Assembly: GCA_963721005.1 (NCBI GenBank)
Contig: CAVRHR010000005.1
Span: forward strand, 992,001 to 1,056,000
DNA: 64,000 nucleotides
Direction of reading: 5' to 3'
Source: VAZQ01 sp963721005
GTDB taxonomy: Bacteria; Pseudomonadota; Alphaproteobacteria; Rhizobiales; Xanthobacteraceae
Under the pieces are notes generated by a model. That model was not told where the DNA came from. It was given only the letters and a program-made list of their open reading frames with translations, and made no database searches. The position numbers and the translations under genes were made by a program. Shown piece after piece: positions 33,587-42,551 of this stretch (position 1 is the first letter of the stretch; each line of letters starts with the position of its first letter).

Positions 33587-34672
33587 CTAAAGTCCGCCGA
33601 GATTGCGGAACTTCTGCACCCGCTTGCCCTGGACCTCGGCGGTGTAGATGTTGCCCTTGCTGTCGATGCCGATGACGTGGAGGTTGTAGAACTCGCCGAG
33701 CTGATGGCCGACGCGGCCATACGAGGCCAACAGCCTGCCGTCGGCGCGATTGATGACGTGGAACTCGCCGTTCGGATCATCGACGACGATCAAGTAGGTC
33801 TGCGCCGCATCCGGCCATTTCGCGATCGAGCCGATGGTGCCGGGCGCGCTGTCCTTCAGCACCGAGAATTCGCGCACGAAGGTCCCGTCCTTGCGGAACA
33901 TCTGCATGCGGTTGTGGCTGCGATCGCACACCAGCACCAGCCCCTCGTTGGTGATGGTGATGCAATGCACCGGATTGCCGAACTGCTGCGGCGGCGGTCC
34001 CTTGGGATCCCAAACGATCTTCTCGTCGGTCGGGCGGTTCCCGTAGGCGCCCCAGTGCCGCTTGTAGGCCCCGGTCGTGGCGTCGAACACGATGACCCGG
34101 TGATTGCCGTAGCCGTCGGCCACGAACAGCTCGTTGCTGTCGCGATCGACCACCATATCGGCAGGGCGGCCGAGGTGGGCGATATCGTTCGATCCGGCCG
34201 GCGTACCCGGCTGGCCGATGCGCATCACGAACTTGCCGTCGCGGGTAAACTTGAAAATGTGGCCGCCGCTCTCGGCATTATCGCCGACCCACACAAAGTT
34301 GTTGTAGTCGACATGGATGCCGTGGCCGTCGTCGCCCCATTTGTAGCCGGGCCCGTCCCCGCCCCAGCCCTGCACCACCTTGCCGGCCTGATCGAATTCG
34401 ATGATGGGCGGCGCCGGAACGCAGCATTTCACGTTGGTGGCGGTCGACGCGCGCTTTTCGCGGGCATCGAGCGAGCTGGGTCGCTGGTTGATCCAGATGT
34501 GATCCTGCGCATCCACCGTAATGCCGCCGATGACCCCGATGATCCAATTGTTCGGCAGCGTCAGCGGCCAGGTCGGGTCGACCTGGAATTTCGGCGGCTC
34601 CGCCAGAGCCGGTTGCAGCAATGCGGCGGCGAGGAAACCAGTCAAAGCTAATTTGCGACCGACACGCGGCAT
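33587..34672 (-). CDS. exported NHL-repeat beta-propeller protein (amidating-lyase-like)
   Basis: 361 residues with a signal peptide (LALTGFLAAALLQPALA). At least five NHL-type blades are seen: GIHVDYNNFVWVGDN, RPADMVVDRDSNELFVADGY, GNHRVIVFD, CITITNEGLVLVCDRSHNR and LHVIGIDSKGNIYTAEVQGK. The layout is that of bacterial peptidyl-alpha-hydroxyglycine alpha-amidating-lyase-like proteins, whose real role in bacteria is mostly unknown. CVPAP at about residue 84 has a Cys pair. GGGGAGG precedes the ATG. Confidence 0.85.
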   Translation of the reverse strand: MPRVGRKLALTGFLAAALLQPALAEPPKFQVDPTWPLTLPNNWIIGVIGGITVDAQDHIWINQRPSSLDAREKRASTATNVKCCVPAPPIIEFDQAGKVVQGWGGDGPGYKWGDDGHGIHVDYNNFVWVGDNAESGGHIFKFTRDGKFVMRIGQPGTPAGSNDIAHLGRPADMVVDRDSNELFVADGYGNHRVIVFDATTGAYKRHWGAYGNRPTDEKIVWDPKGPPPQQFGNPVHCITITNEGLVLVCDRSHNRMQMFRKDGTFVREFSVLKDSAPGTIGSIAKWPDAAQTYLIVVDDPNGEFHVINRADGRLLASYGRVGHQLGEFYNLHVIGIDSKGNIYTAEVQGKRVQKFRNLGGL

Positions 34673-34745
34673 CGACGCCTCCCCTGTTGCGGCCGGAAAC
34701 TAGCAAATCCGGCACCGGAGCGATACGCCGAGGCAACGCGTTCGC

Positions 34746-34919
34746 ATGGAGTCAAAAGGAGCCTGTCATCTCCGCGAAGACGGGGACCCAGTACTCCGCA
34801 GCATCGCTTTGGGTTACTCGATCCCCGCCTTCGCGGGGTTGACACTCGAGATTCGCGGGGATGTCACCCGAGGATAGTCGGCACTGCGAGCCAGTTCCAC
34901 GTCACCGGAATCCGCACTC
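34746..34919. repeat. intergenic palindrome repeat, copy 2
   Basis: Same element as 31313-31464: GAGTCAAAAGGAGCCTGTCA, ATCCCCGCCTTCGCGGGGTT, ending TTCCACGTCACCGGAATCCG. It carries an extra ~22-bp partial duplication (ATTCGCGGGGATGTCACCCG). Confidence 0.8.
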
Positions 34920-34931
34920 GCCCGCAGCCCC

Positions 34932-36413
34932 TCACCGCTCGCGCAAGCTCTCCTGCCGGTAGCGCATCAAGGGCGACAGCAGATAGCCCAGGATCATGCG
35001 CGATCCGGTCTTGATCTCCACCGTCACCGCCATGCCGGGCGACAGGTTGACCATCCGGTCGTCGATCTGCATCAGGCTGGTGTCGAGCGAGATGCGCGCG
35101 CTGTAGCTCAGCTCCTGGCCTTTCGGCTCGCTCGAGTCGGTCGGCGATCCCGGCCGCCGGTCGTTGGCGCGGTCTTGCTGGTCACGGATGATGGCGTCCT
35201 GCGAGACGCTGAGCACCTCGCCGTGCAGGAGACCGTAGCGGGTGAAATTGAAGGTATCGACCTTGATCTCGGCCTCCTGGCCGGCATGCACGAAGCCGAT
35301 GTCGCTGTTCGGCACCATGGCCTCGATCTCGAGCCGGCTGTCGCTCGGCACCACCACCAGGAGCGACTGCGCCGGCGTGACCACGCCGCCCACGGTGTGG
35401 ACCGCGAGCTGCTGCACCATCCCTTCCACCGGTGCGGTCAGCACCTGGAGCCTGGTCCGCTGCTCGGCCTTGATCAGATCCTGGGCGAGCCCGCTCGCCT
35501 TCTGCTCTGACTTGGCGAGATCGTCGGAGAGCGCATGGCGATATTCCGCCTCCGCCTGATTGCGGGTCTCGCGGATGGCGGCCACCGCCGCCTCGGCCTC
35601 CTGCTGATGACTCCTCTGGACGCCCAGTTCCTCCTGCTGCTCGACCAGGAGCTGTAGCACCTCGAAATAGGTGAGCTTCGAGCCCAGCTCCCGGTCGGTG
35701 AGCGACTTGCGGATGTCCACCCGCTGCTGGATGACCGGGATCGTGGTCTCGAGCTTGTGGATGGTGGCCGCGGTGGTGGCTCCCTCGGCCTCCTTCTGCG
35801 CCTGCTGACGGGTGAGCGCGGCGAGCTTGGCGCGGTGCTCCGTCACCTGGTTGACGAGCAGCGCACGCTGGGCGCCGATCAATACCGGGTCCGCTTCGGC
35901 CGGCGGCGTGAAGTCGGCCGCCGGATCGTCCCCGCCCGCCAGTGCCGCGCGCAGCCGCACGATGTTGAGCTGCTCGGCCAGGAGGTCGTTGCGCGAGTGG
36001 TCGCGTTCCGCCGCGTTGACGGTCGGATCGAGCTCGATCAGCACGTCGCCGGCCTTGACCGCCTGCCCGTCCTGCACCCGGATGGAGCGCACCACCCCGG
36101 TCTCGAACGGCTGGATGACCTTGGTGCGTCCGCTCGGCACGACCCTGCCGGTCGCCGACGCCACGATATCGATGGTGCCCCACCAGGCCCAGAGCAGCGC
36201 GGCGCAGAACAGCAGGATGACGGTTGCGGCGATCATCCGGCGGAGCGGCGACGGCGGCGTTTCCACGATCTCGAGCGCGGCCGGCAGGAACGCCAGCTCC
36301 TCGGCGCGTCGGGCGAGCTCGAGCCGCGCGCCCCGGTCCCGCGCAGCGTCGCGCACGAACGGAATCACGGCACGCGTGGGTCCCGTGGGCATGGCGGATT
36401 CAGACGGCTTCAT
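34932..36413 (-). CDS. HlyD-family type I secretion periplasmic adaptor
   Basis: 493 residues. One N-terminal transmembrane helix (MIAATVILLFCAALLWAWWG, about 60-79), then a barrel-sandwich strand GRVVPSGRTKVIQPFETGVV and VRSIRVQDGQAVKAGDVLIE, a long coiled-coil hairpin (about 130-310), and the returning lipoyl half VEGMVQQLAVHTVGGVVTPA with HAGQEAEIKVDTFNFTRYG near the C terminus. It bridges the inner-membrane ABC exporter to an outer-membrane TolC protein. Its start overlaps the end of the exporter gene by 14 bases. Confidence 0.93.
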   Translation of the reverse strand: MKPSESAMPTGPTRAVIPFVRDAARDRGARLELARRAEELAFLPAALEIVETPPSPLRRMIAATVILLFCAALLWAWWGTIDIVASATGRVVPSGRTKVIQPFETGVVRSIRVQDGQAVKAGDVLIELDPTVNAAERDHSRNDLLAEQLNIVRLRAALAGGDDPAADFTPPAEADPVLIGAQRALLVNQVTEHRAKLAALTRQQAQKEAEGATTAATIHKLETTIPVIQQRVDIRKSLTDRELGSKLTYFEVLQLLVEQQEELGVQRSHQQEAEAAVAAIRETRNQAEAEYRHALSDDLAKSEQKASGLAQDLIKAEQRTRLQVLTAPVEGMVQQLAVHTVGGVVTPAQSLLVVVPSDSRLEIEAMVPNSDIGFVHAGQEAEIKVDTFNFTRYGLLHGEVLSVSQDAIIRDQQDRANDRRPGSPTDSSEPKGQELSYSARISLDTSLMQIDDRMVNLSPGMAVTVEIKTGSRMILGYLLSPLMRYRQESLRER

Positions 36414-38542
36414 GGATACCTCCCTGCAACCGATGCAATGATGCGTAACGGCCGCCGGTCTTGATCAGCGCCTCGTGGGTGCCGTCCTCGACCAGGCGTC
36501 CGCGCTCGAGCGTGACGATGCGATCCGCGGTGCGCACGGTCGAGAGCCGGTGCGCGATGATCAGCACCGTGCGGCCGCGGGCGATCTCCTTCATGTTCTG
36601 CTGGATGATGCGCTCGCTCTCGTAGTCGAGCGCGCTCGTGGCCTCGTCGAAGATCAGGATGCGCGGATCGGCGAGCAGCGCACGCGCGATGGCGATGCGC
36701 TGCCGCTGCCCACCCGAGAGGGTCGAGCCGCGCTCGCCCACGATGGTGTCGTAGCCCTCAGTGAGCTCGAGGATGAAGTCGTGCGCACCGGCGAGGCTCG
36801 CCGCCGCGATGATCCGCTCCATCGACATGGCCGGATCGGCGAGCGCGATGTTCTCGCGCACCGAGCGGTTGAACAGCACGTTCTCCTGCAGCACCACGCC
36901 GATCTGCCGGCGCAGCCAGGCCGGGTCCGCCATGGCGAGATCCATCCCGTCGATCAGCACCCGTCCGGTTTCCGGGACGTAGAGGCGCTGGACCAGCTTG
37001 GCGAACGTGCTCTTGCCCGAGCCGGAGGGCCCGACGATGCCGACGGTCTGGCCGGCCGGCACCTCGAAGCTCACATCGTGCAGGATCTCCTGCCCGTCAA
37101 TGCGATAGCGGAATCCGACATGGTCGAACCAGATGTTGCCGCGGATCGTCGGCAGCCGGGCGCGCGCCGCCGAATAGGTCGAACTCGGCCGTGGTGTTGA
37201 GAATGTCGCCCAGCCGCGCGACCGACAGGCGCGCCTGGTGGAAGTCCTGCCAAATCTGTGCGAGCCGCAGCACCGGGGCGCTCACCCGGCCGGCCAGGAT
37301 GTTGAAGGCCACTAGCTCGCCGACCGACAGGTTGCCCTCGATCACCAGCTTGGCGCCGAAATAGAGGATGCCGGCGGTGACGATCTTGCTGATGAGCTGC
37401 ACCACCTGGCTCGCGGTGTTGCCCAGGCTCAGCACCCGGAAGCTCGCCGCCACATAGCCGGCGAGCTGCTCCTCCCAGCGGCGCTGCATCTGCGGCTCGA
37501 CCGCCATGGCCTTGAGCGTCTCGATCCCGGTCACGCTCTCGACCAGGAATGCCTGGTTCTCGGCGCCGCGCTGGAATTTCTCGTCCAGCCGCCGGCGGAA
37601 CAGCGGCGTCACCGCGGCCGAGATCGCGATGTAGAACGGGAGCGAGCCGAGCACGATCCAGGTCAGAAGCGGCGAATAGAAGAACATCACCGCCAGAAAC
37701 ACGGGGGTGAAGAACAGGTCGATGACCAAGGTCAGGGCGGAGCTGGTGAGAAAATTGCGGATGTTCTCCAATTCGCGCACCCGCGCCACCGAATCGCCGA
37801 CCCGCCGCGCCTGGAAATAGGCCATCGGCAGCGCCAGCAGGTGGTTGAACAGGCGGGCGCCGAGCTCGACATCGATGCGGTTGGTGGTGTGGGCGAACAG
37901 ATAGGTCCGCATGATGCCGAGAACGGTCTCGAACACCGAGATCGCCACGAGGCCGATGACCAGCACGTCGAGCGTGCTCGAAGCCCGGTGCACCAGCACC
38001 TTGTCGATTACCACCTGGAAGAACAGCGGCGAGACCAGGCCGAGCATTTGCAAAAAGAACGATGCGACCAGAACCTCGCCCAGAAGATGCCGGTATTTGT
38101 GGATCGCTCCCAGGAACCAGCCGATGCCGAACCGGCGGGTGATGTCCGCCAGGGCGGCCCGTCGGGTCATCAGGATCAGCTCGCCGTCCCAGATCGCCAT
38201 CAGCTCGTCGCGCGTCATCAAAGCGGGACGAGGCGCCAGCGGAACTTGCACCAGGACCTTGTCCTCGGCGGCCTTGGCCACCACCAGGAATCCGCCATCG
38301 CGCAGCACCGCGATGGCGGGCAACGGGGTGCGGGCAAGCCGCGACCAGTCGGTGCGATAGGCCCGGGCCTTGAGCCCGAGATCCTTGGCGCACCGGAGCA
38401 TGTCCGGTGCGCCGATCTTGTCGGTTCCGAGCCGATGCCGGATTTGTCCGGGATCGGCCGCGACGCCCTGGAGATGCAGCAGCGTCACAAGGGCTTCGAG
38501 GCCGGGATCGACCGGTCTCGCGCTGACGATTTCTGTGCTCAC
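36400..38542 (-). CDS. type I secretion ABC exporter (HlyB-like), frameshifted
   Basis: Preferred start GTG 38542 after TGGAGACC. Domains: an inactive C39-peptidase-like domain (about 1-130; no catalytic Cys in the ALVTLLHLQGVAADPGQIRH segment), six-helix ABC membrane domain, then nucleotide-binding domain with Walker A GIVGPSGSGKSTFAKL, Q-loop LQENVLFN, signature LSGGQRQRIAIARALL, Walker B ILIFDEATSALD and switch HRLS. The frame shifts at about 37165: after FDLFGGARP the right continuation (LPTIRGNIWFDHVGFRYRI) is one base over, leaving ORFs 38560-37097 and 37074-36400. Intact length would be ~715 residues. The break is in a run of GCGCGC, so a sequencing indel is possible. Confidence 0.88.
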
Positions 38543-38567
38543 TTGCGGTCTCCAGGGCAATGTCGCG

Positions 38568-41433
38568 TTACTGGTGGGGCGAGGCCAGCGAGGGCTGCTG
38601 GCTCGTCGGCGGCTCGGCGATCGGCGTCACGCCGCTGCTGCCGTTCGTGACGAAGCTCGACGCCATGAACTGGCCCAGCACCGCGCTGGTACGGGTCACC
38701 GGCGCCTGCAGCAGGACGTTGTTGCCGGTCCCGCCGTCGAGGATGTCCTGTCCACCATTGCCGATCAGGATGTCGTCGCCGGCACCGCCGTTGAGCGTAT
38801 CGTTGCCCGGTCCGCCGATCAGGACGTCGTTGCCGTCGCCGCCATTGGCGGTGAACAGCACGTTCGCGGCCAGCCCGGAGGCGTTGATGACGTCGTCGCC
38901 GCCGAGGCCGTTGATGACGATACGATCCAGCGTCGGATCGAAACCGCTGATCGTCACCGTCTCGGGGAGCCCCGACACCGTGACCACACCATTGCTCTCG
39001 GTGAGCGTGATGTTGTCGCTGCCGGCGGTCCCGTTGATGACCACCGTGTCGGCCTGACCGTCGCCGATGCCGCTGCCGGGCGTGCCCGACAGGTCGATGG
39101 CGACCTGCTTCACGGCGGTCCCGCTCAGATCGTCGACCGTGACGGTGTCGGCACCGCCGAGCGTCACCAGGTTGACGCGTTCGACGCTGTTGAGGTCCAT
39201 GGTAACGTTGCCGACGTCGCGGAACAGCCGCGCCCGGCTGCCGTTGGCCGACAGCTCCATGTTCTCGTTTGCATTGGAACCATTGAACTGGAGCGTGTCG
39301 AAGCCGCCCTGGCCCTCCACCGTGTCGCTGCCGTCGCCCGGATTCCAGACGAAGGTGTCGTCGCCGGCTCCGAGGAGCGCAGTGTCGTTGCCGCGCCCGC
39401 CGATGACGGTGTCATTGCCGGCGCTGCCGATGATCTGGTCATTGCCGTCGCCACCGTTGATGGTGAGGTTGACCTGGCCGGCATGGAGCCTGGAGGCGTC
39501 GATGACGTCGTCGCCGGCAAGCCCGTTGATCACCAGCGAGTCGTTGGCGCCCTCGGCGCCGGCGATCGTCACCTGCGCCGCCAGCCCGTTGACCACGATC
39601 GAGGAGCCGCTGCTGGCGATGCTGATCTTGTCGTTGCCGGCGGAGCCGTTGAGAACCACGGTGTCCGCCTGCCCGTCGCCGACGGAGCCTCCCGGTGTCG
39701 CCGCCAGATCGAGCGCGACCTGGGTCACACCGGTGCCGGTGAGGTCGTCCACCGTGATGGTGTCGGCCCCGCCGAGCGCATGGATCTGGATGTGCTCGAT
39801 GCTGTTGAGGTCCATGACGACGTTGCCGACGTCACGGGACAGCCGCGCACGCGTGCCGTTGGCCGAGAGTTCCATGTTCTCGTTCGCGTTCGAGCCGTTG
39901 AACACCAGCGTGTCGGTGCCGTCCTGGCCTTCGACCGTGTCGCTGCCGTCGCCCGGGTTCCACACGAAGGTGTCGTTGCCGGAGCCCAGCAGCGCAGTGT
40001 CGTTGCCGCGTCCGCCGGTGACGGTGTCGTTGCCATCGCCGCCGATCAGCAGATCGTCACCGGCGCTGCCGGTGATGGTGTCGTTGCCGGCACCGCCGTC
40101 GATGGTGAGCTGCGTGACTTCGGCCTGCAGGTTGGAGGCGTCGATGACGTCGTCGCCGGCGAGCGTGCTGATGATGAGCCGGTCGTTGGCTGCCTCGGAG
40201 CCCGAAATGGAGATCGAAGCCGGCAGGCCGTTGACCGTGATCGCGTTTCCAGCTCCGATCACCTGAACGGTGTCCTTGCCGGCAGTGCCGTTCACGGTCA
40301 CGGTATCTGCTGCCCCGTCGCCGGTGCCGCTGCCGACCGGAGTTCGACAGGTCGATCGCAACCACCTTCACGTCGGTTCCGGCGAGGTTGTCGACCAGGA
40401 TGTTGTCGGCGCCGCCCAAGGCAGCGAGCTGGATGCGCTCGACGCCGTTGATGTCCATGGTGACGTTGCCGACGTCACGGGTCAGCCTCGCCCGATGGCC
40501 GTTGGCCGAGATGACCATGTTCTCGCTGGCGTTCGAGCCATTGAACCGGAGCGTGTCGAAGCCGTCCTGGCCCTCGATTACGTCGCTGCCGTCGCCCGGG
40601 TTCCAGATGAAGGTGTCGTTGCCGGTGCCGCCGATCAGCGTGTCGCTGCCGCGGCCGCCGGTGATGGTGTCATCGCCGTCGCCGCCGATCAGGGTGTCGT
40701 CGCCGTCGCCGCCCGTGATGGTGTCGTTGCCGGCACCGCCGTCGATGGTCAGATGGATCAGTCCAGCCAAGCCGTTTCCGGCGGTGATCGTGTCGTCGCC
40801 GCCATTGGCGTTGACCACCAGATTCTCGGTGGTGCCGATGTCGAGGAAGAACGGAGCCGGATCGGTACGGTCGAAGCGCACCCGCGAGCCGTTGGCGGTG
40901 ATGGTGAAGGTCTCCGAGGCGTTGCCGCCATTGACCTCCGCGGTGTCGATGCCGTCGCCGCCCTCGAGGATGTCGCTGCCATCGCCGGGATTCCAGATCA
41001 TGAGGTCGTTGCCGCCCTGGCCGAACACCTGGTCGTTGCCGGCCCCGCCGATCAGCGTGTCGTTGCCGTCGCCGCCGAACAGAAAATCGTCGCCGCCTTT
41101 GCCCAGCAGCGTGTCGTTGCCGGCCTGCCCGAACAGCATGTCGTTGCCGGAGCCGCCGATCAGGGTGTCGTTGCCGTCGCCGCCGAACAGCTGGGCGGCA
41201 GGCAGCGCGCCATTACTCTCGTCGAGCGCGATGGTGTCGTCGCCGGCCCCGCCGAACTCCTGAATCAAGGTGGTGTTGCCGACCGTCGGCGTGCCGCCGA
41301 GCACGGGTACGGCGCCGCCGTTGATCAGAATCCGTCCGGCCGCGTCGCGGCTGGTCGTGATGTTGTTCTTCTGCGCGTCGCCGAGCACCGTCAGTATGCC
41401 GGCACCTGGGGCGAAGATCGAAGTGATGGCCAT
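38568..41433 (-). CDS. RTX/hemolysin-type calcium-binding secreted protein, frameshifted
   Basis: About 955 residues from the Met at 41433. No N-terminal signal peptide, as expected for a type I substrate whose signal is C-terminal. RTX nonapeptides (GGDGNDTLIGG, GGAGNDTITGG and variants) form several beta-roll blocks. Between them lie three large near-identical modules (about 215 residues) with FNGSNANENMELSANG, RARLSRDVGNVVMDLNS and LGGADTITVDDL. The reading frame breaks at about 40345 (ORFs 41493-40057 and 40361-38568). The exporter gene starts 25 bases downstream, so this is its cognate cargo. No enzymatic domain is visible; adhesin or surface-layer function is a guess. Confidence 0.88.
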
Positions 41434-41929
41434 GGATTTTGTCCTCAATGTCGGTTGTGGCGCACGCATGCGCACGGTTGCAGTCGGCACCAACGGTCGC
41501 GGGGGGATGGGCGATGTCGCGTGCCTTCGAGGCCCCTGGAAATGACGGCGCCGCGCTACGGAAAGATTTCAGCGATCGGAAATCGCGTTACAAACGTAAC
41601 TCCCATCCCGAAGCTGTTTCCGCCCATCGCGCCGCGGCTTCAATCGCCACGGACGGGGCACGCAGACGCGCGAGGCGAATCGCGCAAGCAAATCGCGTGG
41701 CCGCGCGCGCATGCACTTGCGTGCCGCCGGGATATTGAAAAGGAAATGCTACGGCGCGGGCATGCCTGCAACGCCGCGCGCCGCGCCTACCCGGCGACCC
41801 GATGGGCGGGAGGTTCAAAAATCGCGACGGCGGGTGCCGAATGGCATCGCCGGGGATGCGGCAGCGGCCGCGCGGCGGCGGCTTGCGCTCCCCCGGACGA
41901 GACCTTTCGGCATGCCCACGCCTGGAGCG
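41434..41929. other. upstream region of the RTX-secretion operon
   Basis: About 500 bases with no supported gene. It contains the inverted repeat at 41587-41600 and the RTX gene's promoter region, and must also end the DUF3455 transcript. Confidence 0.5.
41587..41600. promoter_or_regulatory. GTTAC-N4-GTAAC inverted repeat upstream of the RTX gene
   Basis: GTTACAAACGTAAC, about 155 bases before the RTX start codon. The same half-sites and spacing recur at 42538-42551 upstream of the DUF3455 gene, so it may be an operator read by the nearby OmpR-type regulator or another factor. Confidence 0.4.
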
Positions 41930-42421
41930 TCAGCGAAGGAAAACGTAATCGGCACGGTACGGCACGCTGAGGAACGCGTCCGCTGTGCCGCATGGCCCCT
42001 GCGCGGTGCCGCCTTCGGTGTTGATGCGCCTAACGCTGGTCACGCCGGAAAACACCCCATGGCCGAGATGGAGCGTCACGTTGAGCTCGAGCCAGGGGAT
42101 GTCATTCGGGGTCGCGCCCGGGCTCATGCCGATCACTTTGGCCTGCACGGCGCTGCCGTCCACATCCTCCCATCTCGGTCCCGCGTAGTGGCGGCCGACG
42201 GTCTTGCCTTCGAGCAGAAGCGTGGCGATCGGCTCGCGGAACTGCCACGCGAGCTTGCCGTCGGAATCGGGCTTGCACTGGTAGATTTGGGCGCCCTCGG
42301 CATGGAGGGTGCGGTTGAGGGTATTGCCCGGCGCGGCGGGTGGCGCCGGCAATTCAGCCGACGATTGGCCGGTGAACAGTGAAGCCGCAACGACCATGAG
42401 ACCGAATATGCGTGTTTGCAT
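41930..42421 (-). CDS. exported DUF3455 protein
   Basis: 163 residues from Met 42421 (CGGAGGGGAGC upstream). Signal peptide IFGLMVVAASLFTGQSSA. The DUF3455 core reads LHAEGAQIYQCKPDSDGKLA, WQFREPIATLLLEGKTVGRH, GPRWEDVDGSAVQAKVIG and TEGGTAQGPCGTADAFLSVP. DUF3455 proteins are periplasmic or cell-surface beta-sandwich proteins of unknown role, with some recovered in secretomes. Same strand as the kinase upstream and the RTX operon downstream. Confidence 0.88.
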   Translation of the reverse strand: MQTRIFGLMVVAASLFTGQSSAELPAPPAAPGNTLNRTLHAEGAQIYQCKPDSDGKLAWQFREPIATLLLEGKTVGRHYAGPRWEDVDGSAVQAKVIGMSPGATPNDIPWLELNVTLHLGHGVFSGVTSVRRINTEGGTAQGPCGTADAFLSVPYRADYVFLR

Positions 42422-42537
42422 GACAATGCTCCCCTCCGGCTGATCCGCACGAGCCTGCATGGCGGCCCGTCCGCGTTGGTATCAGGCGCAGATTGACCGC
42501 AGCGTGCTACACGAGTATTTCCGCGAACCGCAATCGT

Positions 42538-42551
42538 GTTACGATTGTAAC
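42538..42551. promoter_or_regulatory. GTTAC-N4-GTAAC inverted repeat upstream of DUF3455 gene
   Basis: GTTACGATTGTAAC overlaps the stop codon of the histidine kinase gene and lies about 117 bases before the DUF3455 start. See the matching site at 41587-41600. Confidence 0.4.

Noticed and set aside
37071..38393. 440-codon frame within the ABC exporter
   Set aside because: Gly/Arg/Pro-rich alternative-frame shadow of the exporter membrane domain.
38370..40451. 693-codon plus-strand open frame opposite the RTX gene
   Set aside because: Repetitive Val/Asp/Ala text that mirrors the RTX repeats on the other strand; no start signals.
38568..41433. Regular GGxGxDxLxGG-coding DNA mistaken for a CRISPR-like or satellite array
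   Set aside because: Periodicity is codon-level RTX repeats, with no identical direct repeats separated by unique spacers.
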